Source: Sternotherus odoratus
Taxonomy: Eukaryota > Chordata > Testudines > Kinosternidae
NCBI GenBank assembly: GCA_032164245.1
Contig: JAVMKO010000004.1
Location: 33,271,626-33,335,625, forward strand
Direction: 5' to 3'
Length of the DNA stretch: 64,000 bases
This document shows positions 40,890 to 50,480 of the stretch, one piece after another. The notes under the pieces were generated by a model. It saw nothing but the letters and a program-made list of their open reading frames with translations, searched no databases and was not told the DNA's origin. Position 1 is the first letter of the stretch. Each line of letters opens with the position of its first letter. The position numbers were made by a program, and so were the translations under genes.

Positions 40890-41760
40890 ATCTGACGTTA
40901 AGCCTCCGACCTCCGAGCAGCCCCGCGAGGGGGGGGCTGTTTGGGGGGGGCTGTTTGGGCAGGCGGGGGGGTCCGCGGGGCTGCTGGGGGGGGGGAGCCC
41001 GGGGCTGCTTAGGCGATCGGCTCAGCTGTCTGGTCAATTTCACCAGGCAGCTGAGCGGATCCCCAAGCAGCCCTGCGCCGGCTCCCCCCCCCCCTCGGGC
41101 GGAGGGGGGGCTGTTTGGGCGGGGGGGCTGTTCAGGGGGGGGCTGTTCGGGCGGGAGGGGGGTCCGCGGGGCTGCTGGGGGGGGGGAGGAGCCTGCGCGG
41201 GGCTGCTTAGGCGATCAGCTCAGCTCTCTGGTCAATTTCACCAGGCAGCTGAGCAGATCGCTCAAACAGCCCAGCGCCGGCTCCCCCCCCCCCCTCGGGA
41301 GGGGGGGGCTGTTCGGGCAGGGGGGTTGTTCGGGGGGGGGCTGTTCTGGCGGGAGGGGGGTCCGCGGGGCTGCTGGGGGGGGGGGGGGAGCCCGCGCGGG
41401 GCTGCTTAGGCGATAGGCTCAGCTATCTGGTCAATTTCACCAGGCAGCAGAGCGGATCGCCCAAGCAACCCCAGGCTGGCTCCCCCCCCCCTCGGGCGGG
41501 GGGGGGGGGTCCGGCGGGAGGGGGGGCTGTTCGGGCGGGGGGGGCTGTTCGGGGGGGCTGTTCAGGCAGGTGGGGGGGTCCGCGGGGGGGGGGGCGCACA
41601 GGGCGATCAGCTCAGCTCTCTGGTCAATTTCACCAGGCAGCAGAGCAGATCGCCCAAGCAACCCCGTGCTGGCTCCCCCTCACCCCTCGGGCGGGTGGGT
41701 ACGGCGGGGGGGGGGGGCTGTTCGGGCGGGGGGGGCGCCGGGCTGCTTGGGGGGGGGGGG
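40890..41760 (+). repeat. Minisatellite of about 193-199 bp, four units, G-rich on plus strand
   Basis: The landmark GTCAATTTCACCAGGCAG recurs at 41033, 41231, 41430 and 41623, spacings 198, 199 and 193. Each unit contains a G-run block (many GGGG to GGGGGGGGG tracts separated by CTGTTYGGGC), a GGCGATCRGCTCAGC segment, the landmark, and a short run of C. It lies inside the Harbinger-like element. Confidence 0.9.
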
Positions 41761-41887
41761 GTCCAGCATGCATTGCACTGTGGGCTACCTACCCACAGTG
41801 CAATGCAGGCTATGTCGACCCCTGCAAAAGTTCTAGGACAGACAGTGTCGACCACTGTCGACCTGCTGTCCTGGTGGGGACACACTG

Positions 41888-41923
41888 ATTCGATTTTCTA
41901 AACTCGAGTTTAGAAAATCGAAT
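41888..41923. repeat. Perfect 36-bp palindrome
   Basis: Centred on CTCGAG (between 41905 and 41906) with half-site ATTCGATTTTCTAAACTC, all 18 base pairs match. It sits about 40 bp inside the right end of the Harbinger-like element. Confidence 0.97.
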
Positions 41924-41999
41924 TAAGGGAAATTGACCTAGTCCTGTAGTGAAGACATACCCTTAGTCAGAATAATATGAAGTAAACTGAGTACATATA

Positions 42000-43170
42000 A
42001 AATAATACAGCTATCGCCCTGGTTCTCCAACATCCAAGGATCAAATTAGCCCTCTTTGGTAAAGCATCACACTGGAAGGTCACGTTGAGTGCTTGTCCCC
42101 TATGACCCCTAATCTTTTTGAGAGTCTCTGCTTTCCAGGATACAGTCCCACATTCTATAGGCATGGCATACATTCTTTGTTTCTGTGGTTTTACATTTTG
42201 CTGTATTACAACAAATTTTGTATGAATGGAGCCAAATTACCAAGTGATCCAGATTGCTCTGAATGACTGTTCTAGTCCCATCATTATTTACCATTCTGAC
42301 TATCTTTAGGCAATCCGCAAGATATACTAATCAATGATTTCTATATACTTCCAGATTATTGATGAACATATTCAATAGTGTTCGACCTACTATCAATCCC
42401 TGGAGAACCACAGAAGAAACAATCCCATTCAAAGATGACTTCGTTGACAACTACTTTTTTAGATCTGTCAGGTAGTTTTTAATCCATTTAAGATGTGCTT
42501 TACTGATATTATATAGTGCTACTTTTGAAATTAAAATGCCATAAGAAATGCCTTACATTTACATCTATGCAGTTATTTCAAATTTAGTTGATAAAGTTAT
42601 CAAAAAATGAAATAAGGTGTGTTTGATAAGACCCATTTTCCATCTAAACAGATTGACTGGTGTTAATTATATTCTCATCCTTTAGCTTTTTATTAATTGA
42701 TCCTGTATCAGTTTTCCATTATTTTGCTCAGGATTCATGTTGGGCTGATTTATAATTAATTACCCAGGTCACCTTGCCTTGCATACGTTAGCACTCTTCC
42801 AATTTTCTGGAATTTCCGTGGTATGCCAAGATTTATTAAAAATTAACATCAGGAGGCCAGACATCTCAGTCACCTCTTTTAGGACTCTTGGGTGCAAGCC
42901 ATCTAAGCCTCCTAATTTTAAAATATCTAGCCAAGTAAATGCTAACATATTCCTGAGTTACTAATGGATACAAGAGTAGTTCATCATCCTCATGAAAGAT
43001 GAGTACATCATCTTCCTTCTTTCCAGATACAGAATAGACATATTATTGCACAATTCTGCCTTTTGTCCATCATTTTAAACAATTTTCCCCCATCTCCTTC
43101 TAGTAATGGCCATTTACCATTGTTTGGATTTCTTTTCTTCCTATTATACTTAGTTATATCCACAGTCTTT
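42000..43170 (-). mobile_element. CR1 LINE copy, reverse-transcriptase part, minus strand
   Basis: On the plus strand the order 'tacattttgctgtattacaa', 'ccaaattaccaagtgatcca', 'tactatcaatccctggagaa', 'taatccatttaagatgtgct', 'ggctgatttataattaatta' and 'aattttctggaatttccgtg' matches the antisense of chelonian CR1 as I recall it, covering reverse-transcriptase and downstream codons. It is too decayed for an open frame. Same orientation as PRDM5. Confidence 0.8.
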
Positions 43171-43329
43171 GGAAGAAGTGGAAAGGTTACATTAATTTTA
43201 GTCAAATCAAAACATTACAGAAACAGGCTAAGCAATCAACTGTCAGACACAGATCCACTTGATTTGCACTACAAAAGGTTTTCTTTTTTTTCCCTGCTGA
43301 TAATGGCTCATCCAAATTAAACAGCCTCT

Positions 43330-43535
43330 TAGAATTGGTATGGTAAATTTCCAAGTTTTTCTGCTTTCTGTGTATATAAATGCATCTTACTTGTGTGTGT
43401 TCCATTCTATGCATCCAATGAAGTGGGCTATAGCCCACAAAACTTAAACTGAAATAAACTTGTTAGTCTCTAAGGTGCCACAAGTATTCCTCATTTTCTT
43501 CACAGATACAGACTAACACGGCTGCTAATCTTAAA
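43330..43535 (+). repeat. Dispersed LINE 3'-tail type repeat, plus strand
   Basis: The series 'atgcatccaatgaagtgggc', 'tatagcccacaaaactt', 'gttagtctctaaggtgccac' and 'acagactaacacggctgct' is a repeat I recognise from very many turtle and crocodile sequences, probably the 3' end of an L2-like LINE or a SINE sharing it. Class assignment is uncertain; identity as a dispersed repeat is not. Confidence 0.75.
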
Positions 43536-43677
43536 CTAAATGAAAGTGTATCAAGAATACCATTTGAAATGGAATGAAAGATGGTTCGGTTCTTGCTTTG
43601 CTTTGTGAACAAAAAGTTGTCTGTTAGGCAACAGATCAGAAATCCTATTAATAATATCTTATTCAATCATTTCTTAC

Positions 43678-43799
43678 CAGTGTGAACATTTTCCTTGTGC
43701 TTTTTCAGAGCATCCTTACTCTTGAACCTCTTCCCACAGCTGTCAGCTTTGCATATGAATCTAGCATCCCCTCTGCATGCCTCTTTGTGCTGCTCATAA
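43678..43799 (-). CDS. PRDM5: PRDM5 exon E: end of finger 3 and finger 4
   Basis: This 122-bp exon supplies the last base of codon w193 (AG|T, Ser), w194-w233 and the first base of w234. It opens YEQHKEAC, giving H197 and C201 of finger 3, which is C-x2-C-x12-H-x3-C. Then [17 protein letters not shown] leads into finger 4, with the wider C-x4-C spacing: C209, C214, H227, H232. The donor is GTAAGAAA. The acceptor is ccaatatag, with its pyrimidine run some 20 bases further upstream. The exact start is fixed by phase: one base T must complete the serine codon begun in exon D. Confidence 0.93.
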
Positions 43800-44061
43800 C
43801 TATATTGGATAACCAGCAAAGGAAAAATAATACATGAAGACATAGCTAGAGAACACAGACTCACAGCAAGTACTCTGAACTTAACACATGCCACATAGCA
43901 GAGCTCCAGGGCCACCTCATGCATTACTTACAGCTGGTAGGAATGAAAGCATTTCACTTCTTTCACTGTTAGGAGTCACATAAACTAATAAGCTTGAAAG
44001 CAAACATGCAAAGGTAGCCCAGTAATGATATGACAGCAGTCCAGTAACTCAGACACAAAAC

Positions 44062-44154
44062 CTCGACTCTGAACTGAAGGATGTATTGCAAACAGAACAC
44101 TGAAAACTTCTCGAAGTGTCTCCTGGATTGACGTTCTCTGTGCACTGAAGGACG
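44062..44154 (-). CDS. PRDM5: PRDM5 exon D: end of finger 2, start of finger 3 (in-frame cassette)
   Basis: This 93-bp exon was too short to stand out as an open frame and was found by joining phases. It holds one base of codon w162, thirty codons w163-w192 and two bases of w193. It supplies VLQC (C166, the fourth ligand of finger 2, a cysteine in place of histidine), a spacer TENVNPGDTSRS, and FQCSVCNTSFSSES with C181 and C184 of finger 3. The acceptor is a good tttttccctag. The donor is GTTTTG, poor at positions +3 to +5. Because both ends are phase 2 the exon can be left out without a frameshift; I recall human PRDM5 isoforms of 630 and 599 residues, a difference of exactly 31, but could not check that it is this exon. 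Confidence 0.9.
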
Positions 44155-45611
44155 CTAGGGAAAAAGATAAAACAAAATATAAGGCAAATATTCTCTAAAC
44201 ATTTTGACTGTAACAGTAATATCCGGGACTAACATGGCTAACGTTTGGGGCTATAGTATAATATGGAAAGATAATCTCAATTATCAATGCACTTGTCTTT
44301 TTCTCTCCCCAAGTGCTGTGTGTATAAATATAAATAAGAAGATTCTAGAATTGTCAGTTGAATAAATGGGAAGAACTACAAGCATGGTGAAGAGCTTTTT
44401 AAATTTTTTTTTTAAAAGATGTTCAATCCTCACTGGGATTCACAGCCCATCCCATCCCATTGTTAAGTTCTCAGTCATTTTCGGCTTTTTTTTACACTGC
44501 AAATTATACCAAGACGACTGCACAGGCTTTCACCTAGTTTTTAATAAATGTAACTAGTCACCTAGCACAAATCAAATGCCAAATTAAGGATGAAAGTTTA
44601 GTTTTTGCTTAAAGACATTTTCTTCCCTCTATAAAATACTACTCCAGAAAAACACATTATTCAGAAAAGCACATAGAGCATTTGCTTATAAGTAAGATAC
44701 AATCATTTAAGAGATTAATATGATGTTATCTACATGAAAACAGATCACTTCATTACAGAAACAGTTTAATGCAGCTGTTTCTGATATGAAACAGATTAAA
44801 TGGGATACACTCTCTAATTAAATGTACAGTAAAAAACCTGGTACATCCATTTAATCTACAATTTGATTTACTTACAAACGTGTATTAGAAGAAAAACGCA
44901 GGATAATATCCATTAGATTAGGAAAGTTTTAATGTAAAGTATACTGTACAGGGCTTTAAAGGATAAACATACACAATAATGGACAGAACTGAAAGCGATT
45001 TGCTTTTAAATATTGCCTCTTTTTCGTGTTTCAATTTATTTTTTGTTCTGCCCACAGAGGTTCAATTAAATCAGCATGAAGTGGTTTTTATTCCTCATTT
45101 TTGGGCCTTTTATATCTTCATCTCCCTACTTCAAAGTTTTACTCTAATTCCACAATGGCACCCATTAGAGATGCTGAGATGCCACCTGTTTCCATGAGGC
45201 TCCCTGATAAAATAGTCCACTGATGTAAACCAAAGTTCCAGCACTGTAAAACAGCTCTGATATGCAGTATAATACATGAATTACCCAGCCTTCCACCCCT
45301 CTATCCCCCATACCAGCCTTCCTAAAGGCACCAATTATTTAAATATTAATTACACTAGTGATTCAAACTAAAGGTCTGTACAAAGTACAGCAAGTCAACA
45401 TACTCAAAAATTAATGTACTGGGCAAAGTAGGAAAGGCTAATTCAATTACTACAGGCAATGAAATCTAGTGCAACCCCATTCTCTTAAATCACAACACCA
45501 TTGGAAAAGAAGCATGAAAGCGGCAGGCAACAGAAACTGTAGTTAATGATGTGACTAAGCTTACTGATGGGCTTAAAGAGTTATTTATAGAAAGCACTCC
45601 TGTGTACGCAC
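44155..45611 (-). other. PRDM5: PRDM5 intron C-D (1.5 kb)
   Basis: AT-rich, with no repeat I can name. A lone 73-codon plus-strand frame near 44979-45197 has no family resemblance. Confidence 0.7.
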
Positions 45612-45786
45612 TGTCTTTGTAAGGCTTGTTTAACTGGGAATTTCTTTCCACAGTTCCTGCACTTAAATTCCTTTTCCTCACTAGGCTTTTGGTGCAGCGT
45701 CTGAAGGTGTTCAGCTAGGATCTCCTGGCTGGCAAAACTGGATTCACAATTTGGACATGTGTGGTCCTCTTTGCAGCTGAGAGAAT
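45612..45786 (-). CDS. PRDM5: PRDM5 exon C: zinc finger 1 and most of finger 2
   Basis: This 175-bp exon holds w105-w161, two bases of codon w104 and two of w162 (phase 1 in, phase 2 out). Finger 1 uses C114, C117, H130 and H135 (C-x2-C-x12-H-x4-H). A charged linker QKPSEEKEF leads to finger 2, with C146 and C149 and first histidine H162. The H162 codon is split by the intron: the exon ends with CA and exon D supplies C. The donor is GTGCGT. I placed it there, not further on, because this restores the QALQRH sequence expected in the family; reading on gives QRQC and soon a stop, so that longer frame is intron read-through. The acceptor is aactgtgtag. Confidence 0.94.
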
Positions 45787-46471
45787 CTACACAGTTGGGG
45801 GAGGGGGGAAAAACACACATTAATAGAGGTATAGTTTCTAGGCAATTATATTTCTGATTACTTTAAATGTGAGCTCCTACTCTGAAATGGGACTACCTAA
45901 AATGGCCTCATTGGATTCACCAAGCTCAGTGAGTGGGTCCATTGTTTCTCAAAGGATTATCCATACTAAATCCCAGGACAAGTAGGGTTACTTTTGCTAA
46001 ATTCCAACATTGAAAACAAACTGGATTCCTTCCTTCTTAGTGCATCATCATATTAATCAATGGTCTGCAGGCCAAATTTGACCTTCAGTTATGCCTATGC
46101 AACCTCATTCTCTTCAGTGTGGTTGTGCAGATTACTGAAATTTGCTGATGGTCCATAATAAAGAAAAGAATCCAGCTCCCTCTCCCTCTGCTATGTTGCC
46201 TTTATTAATAGGGAGTAAATAATAATATAAAGGCCAAGCCCCATTTCATCAATGCTCTACAGACCTTTAGCATTTGCAGCAGAGAATCATTCTGCTCTAG
46301 CAGCTTTATGGTAAATGACTTCACAAGTGCAAGGGACCAGAGGAGAGGGCCCTCAGTTTTGCCACACAAATGAGTAAAATGTGTGTGCAGACATCTTCAG
46401 TTTCTCACTAGTCAGAAGTTTTGATTTCCTTGTTTTGATATTATCTTAATTCTCACACGTCTCATCTGTAC
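45787..46471 (-). other. PRDM5: PRDM5 intron B-C (685 bp)
   Basis: Starts at the GTACAG donor of exon B and ends at the TAG before exon C. I see no repeat or extra exon. Confidence 0.75.
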
Positions 46472-46658
46472 CTTTCTCGCCAGCTTGTTGTAGTTCTTTA
46501 TTGCTGTTGTTACTATTATTGTCTTCATCTTCTTGGTTAAGGATCACTTCCTCCTCCTCCTCCTCTGCTTCTTCCATATCACTATCAAGGTAGCCAATCA
46601 GCAGTTCTGTATCCGTTTCAATATCTTCAACAGCCAGATAGAAAATGTTTTCACCTTC
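46472..46658 (-). CDS. PRDM5: PRDM5 exon B: end of the PR domain and acidic linker
   Basis: This 187-bp exon covers w42-w103 plus the first base of codon w104 (phase 0 in, phase 1 out). It begins [20 protein letters not shown] and continues [10 protein letters not shown], which completes the PR domain. After that the chain turns strongly acidic (a run of glutamates encoded mainly by GAG) and then Asn/Ser-rich, ending near LQQAGEKG before the first zinc finger. The PR part is almost identical to recalled vertebrate PRDM5. The linker differs from the mammalian one I remember in composition and perhaps length, so it is probably the fastest-changing part of the protein. The acceptor is gaaatag and the donor GTACAGAT. 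The repeated gaggaggag stretch is a coding microsatellite prone to length change. Confidence 0.93.
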
Positions 46659-48530
46659 CTATTTCAATGGAGTAAACACAAGCAATGAATCACCATGACA
46701 GAAAAATAAAACCTTAGAGCCAGGTCCTGGATCCTATTGGCACAAAGCAAGCTTAAATAGTTACTGGAGGTGAAAGAGTCAATTCTCCAAGTGGCACCAG
46801 CTAGCATAGACTTTCTCAGCTTTCTCTTCTGCTGTAGGGTGTGTGCATGGAGGGTCCTTGTCCTTGGGTGAGGCTTGGATGCTGGAACATCCTCAGAGGA
46901 TGATCTATAACCTCTGAAAAGGGATAGGCTTAAGATAAGCATGTGTAAAGGTGATGTACCTTTGACCTCCTCTACCATCATCCTCAGCACACCAAAAACT
47001 TGAGGGCTGGAAAGTGAAGCACTCTAAAGTGAGGAAGTGCTAGAGTGAAAGTAGCCTGTGCAACCTGAGCTATGTCCCTTGCGTGTGTCTGTATGCATTA
47101 TAATACAGCCTTTTCTTATATGGAGCTTTTTCCCCACAGGACCCCAGTCTTCTTATTGAATAGGCTTTCTACTCTGATCATAAGCTTAAACTATAGAATT
47201 ACAACAGACACACTCATAATACACACTTTCACACACTAATCTTAAAGTCAAATCCTCAGATGATGTAAATTATTGTTGCTATGCCGACTCATGCTAACTG
47301 AAGTTCTAGCCCAGATACTGTACCTGATTTAATTTTTTTTAAAGCCCTAAAATCATCTCCAGAAGCATGTGGAATGAGCAGTAAGCTGCCAAATAGATAC
47401 ATGAGCTAACTACTCTGTGTGTCACAAGGTTTACTTAACCAAAGCTTATACATATATATAAAGACATTTAACAAAAGCAGCTGTCTCCTCATAAGCTGAT
47501 CTACTAGACTGCCGCCTTTGCTGCTGTACATAAGCCAAGTGCTTTGGGTGCTACCCAAGGCAACTAAAAGAGAATCATGTTTACCTAATGAAGACTTCCA
47601 AGTGCTGTCATAAATCTTAATGCTTATCTGATTAACATCCAGTAAAGTTAATTGAACCTTCTTTACAATATATCTAGATTGAAGCAAGCATCATAATACA
47701 AGGACAAGATAATGATTTTTAATTTTGTAATATGCTAAGATTAATTTAAACTGTCAACGGGAATATAGTATTTCTAATACTTCAGAAGGTCTGTAATATA
47801 TTAAAAAAGTAATTTTCATACAACAGTGAAAACTATTTAATTCAATAAACTAGATGGAAGCAGCAGTCTTCAAGGACCAACCTCATTTTTTGCCCTTATA
47901 TGAATGATGGCATTTGAAAAGAAATCTAATTACACATTTTGTTCTCAAGATCTGTATTTCAAAGTGCAATCTAGATAACTATCCATTTACCATCCTAACT
48001 CTTGCCTACATCTAGGAGGGTACTGGTTTTTATATGACACTGTCATGCACTTCAGAGAACTTTAATTTACTACAATGTAAATTTTTTAAAAATATCTTCT
48101 GTAGCTTTGATTTGAAGTAAAGTAAAAAGAGCTCTCTCCACTCATTGTCAGCACAGACAGGATGCAAACACTAGCAGATGCTGTCTTTATATCCAGCACT
48201 GCCCAACTCATTCTAAAAGCAAGGCAATTTTATATGACATGTACCTGCTATTTCTTATAGGGGAAGTATACCACTGAAAAAACAAAAAGAAAAAAAACCT
48301 CACAAAGTAAAATATACGATTTTCTCACACACCAAGCATTTAACACACTCATGTGAAGGGCCTTGCATTATGCCTTTAAAGATTGTATTCCCACTGAAGT
48401 TTACTAAACATATAAATACTGAGAACTACAAAACATATTTTAAAACTTCACCACTCAGTTGCAGTAATTTCCTCCATCCTTTGCTTGTTGCCTATTAGAT
48501 TGAACATTCTTCAGGGCAGGGGCTCTGGAC

Positions 48531-48705
48531 CAGATTTTTAAAGAATTTAGGCACCTAGTGATGCAAATAGGTAGCAAACAGGAAACTTAAAAGCACCCAG
48601 CTGCCTAACTCCAACTGAAATCAACCATTGGGCACCAAGGTGGCTTTGAAAATCCTACTAGACATCTGCATCTTTAGTCTCCTAAATACCTTTAAGTTTG
48701 GCCTT
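48531..48705. repeat. Fold-back element, about 175 bp
   Basis: The left half 'cagatttttaaagaatttag', 'gcacctagtgatgcaaatag' is mirrored on the right by 'ctactagacatctgcatc', 'tttagtctcctaaatacctt'. Same class as 22740-22837, longer and more diverged. The central 'aactgaaatcaaccattggg' is the usual hinge. Confidence 0.55.
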
Positions 48706-49236
48706 TTATCTTCTTATCTATCTCTAAAGCAACTAGCACTCTTTGTGCTAGATAAATACTTATTAGTACAAGTAACAACATATAGTGTGGGGACTTATTC
48801 TGCAGCTGTTCCACATACAGAATTTCCAGGAAAGTCAAGGGTGTAATAGGAAAAGAGTCTGAAACATAAGTCCTTGCATCAAATGGCTGCCCTGGTATGA
48901 GGCAGGACTTGCTCACAGAATCTGGCAAGAACAGGGCTGATATTTCAGAAACACACATTCATAAAAAGTACTAGTCACAAAGTACTCACACAAACACATC
49001 ACAACATCAAGTGGTTCCAGAACATCCTGATATCAAGGGTGGTACATTAGCATTCCCCAAGGACAATAGAAACACACTGACCCCTCCTAAAAGATACGGT
49101 CAGGATGACAATAAAAATGTTTTAAACAAATTAACGTGTACAACAAGGTAATGAGTGATAATTAACCACATCAGGAGGCAATAACTATGTCAGAGGAGAA
49201 GTACTAACTTATTTGTATTGGAGTATAAAAATGTAT

Positions 49237-50195
49237 ACTCCAATACAGGTCAGGTTTCAGGTTAGGACAGGAGTCAGGCAAGGATGTGTCATTTCGCCTG
49301 TAATCTTTCTTGTGGTCATCGACTGGGTGATGAGAAAAACCACAGAGGATAGGCCAAGAGGATTGGTGTGGGGATTAACCAACCGTTTGGAGGATTGTGA
49401 TTTCGCAGATGATTTGGCATTGCTATCACATTCACAGAAGGATATTCAGGAGAAAACTGACAGAGTAAACCAAGCTGCCAGAAGCATCGGGCTGGTGATT
49501 AACTCTGGGAAGTCCAAAATGATGAAAGTGAGAACCAAGAGTAGCCAGAAGATTACAGCTAATGGAGTGGAGCTGGAGGAAGTAAAGGATTTTAAATATC
49601 TGGGTAGTTATATCTCTGCTGATAGTAACATCGAGAAAGAGGTCTCCACTAGAATTGCTTTGGCAGCGCAAGCCTTCAACAGACTTAACAATATCTGGAA
49701 GTCATCGATGCTTCAGACCAAGACCAAGCTGAAGGTTTACAAATCAAATGTGCATTCTGTCCTGTTGTATGCTGCAGAGACATGGAGAACCAACAAGAAA
49801 GTGGAGAGCAGAGTGAGAGGATTTGAAGGTAGATGCCTCCGACGCATCCTTAGAGTGCGCTGGGAAGAACACATCAGCAACAGGGAAATTAGCAGATGCA
49901 CAGGTATCATCAACATTGTGGATGAGTTAAAAAGGCGACGATGGGGGTGGCTGGGTCACGTTCTTCGAATGAAAAACACCAGACACCCCAAGATAGCCCT
50001 AAGATGGACTCCACCTGGAAAGCGTAAGCGAGGCAGACCAATGGGTACCTGGAGAAGAACTGTGGAAGAGGAACTGAAGATGATGAATAAAACGTGGAAT
50101 GAAATCAGCTGGCTTGCCCAAGATCGAGAGGCATGGAGGAGATTTGTTGGTGCCTTATACTCCAGCGGGAGTGAAGAGGATTGATGATGATGATG
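49237..50195 (+). mobile_element. RTE-like LINE, 5'-truncated, with target duplication
   Basis: An open frame from 49213 to 50184 reads through the element without a stop (323 codons; the first residues are target DNA). VRQGCVISP (residues 21-29) and the catalytic FADD (residues 64-67) are reverse-transcriptase motifs. LLYAAETWR and RWGWLGHVLRM are typical of the region after it in this LINE group, and GKRKRGRP with WRRTVEEEL closes it. The 3' end is a short (GAT)n tail just after the stop, as in RTE-type elements. ATAAAAATGTAT is present at 49225-49236 and 50196-50207 as the target duplication. Endonuclease and the N-terminal part of reverse transcriptase are missing, so it cannot move by itself. 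Orientation is opposite to PRDM5. Clade is from memory; CR1 is excluded by sequence. Confidence 0.85.
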
Positions 50196-50207
50196 ATAAA
50201 AATGTAT

Positions 50208-50480
50208 CTCAACAAAAGTATCTTTGTCTGGAGAAGTCCTGCCATGCACTAAGCTGGTCCACTGTATGGGCATCCACGTATTAGCGGCCCAGTAAAGTCT
50301 GCGGGATACTAGTACCATGCTTCATCAACAATAAACATGGCTGGGTGTCTTGGTCTCATCAAAACATCGAGCAGTTCGCTCGAGGTCTGCCGTGCCAGCT
50401 GTCTGCACAGGGTTGGGGTGGCACACAGAACACACACACACACACACACACACAGCGCCAAACATCTAAGACGACTGGTG
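50208..50480 (+). repeat. Possible LTR fragment next to the RTE-like LINE
   Basis: An AATAAA signal at about 50329 lies between 'ggcccagtaaagtctgc' and 'ggctgggtgtcttggtctc', followed by a CpG-containing stretch and 'gactggtgacccaagattgc', which resembles the region after an LTR. No left border or target duplication was found, so this stays tentative. Confidence 0.3.
50430..50454. repeat. (CA)n microsatellite
   Basis: About twelve uninterrupted AC/CA dinucleotides. Confidence 0.95.

Larger units (their letters stand above)
40699..41962. mobile_element. PIF/Harbinger-like DNA transposon with internal G-rich minisatellite, 1264 bp
   Basis: The left end GGGCATGTCTTCACTAC and the right end GTAGTGAAGACATACCC are inverted repeats with one mismatch, and a TTA duplication flanks them (40696-40698 and 41963-41965), as for PIF/Harbinger insertions. 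Subterminal palindromes lie at 40721-40752 (TAATTCGACCT arms) and 41888-41923. The middle, about 40890-41760, is a tandem array of four units. No transposase is encoded; the long open frames of 180 codons here are low-complexity Gly/Arg/Pro products of the array. Confidence 0.9.
37819..43677 (-). other. PRDM5: PRDM5 intron E-F (5.9 kb)
   Basis: 38700-39650 has the texture of an old LINE (for example 'gacatcttgaattcctcc' and 'aaaggcctggataatagtgtc') that I cannot name. 39960-40030 carries a 'catctaaatacctctgag' fold-back word. From 40699 onwards repeats dominate (listed separately). Confidence 0.6.

Noticed and set aside
40864..41416. Overlapping plus-strand open frames of about 180 codons
   Set aside because: They lie wholly in the G-rich minisatellite of the Harbinger-like element, give low-complexity Gly/Arg/Pro sequence in every frame, and depend only on the lack of stops in GC-rich repeats.
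40890..41760. CRISPR-like direct repeat array
   Set aside because: Units of nearly 200 bp with similar, not unique, interiors inside a transposon in a vertebrate intron are a minisatellite.
45581..45611. Extension of exon C through [12 protein letters not shown] to a stop, as an alternative C-terminus
   Set aside because: The GTGCGT donor inside it gives the expected QRH and joins in phase to exon D. Intron retention could produce the short form, but nothing in the sequence favours it.
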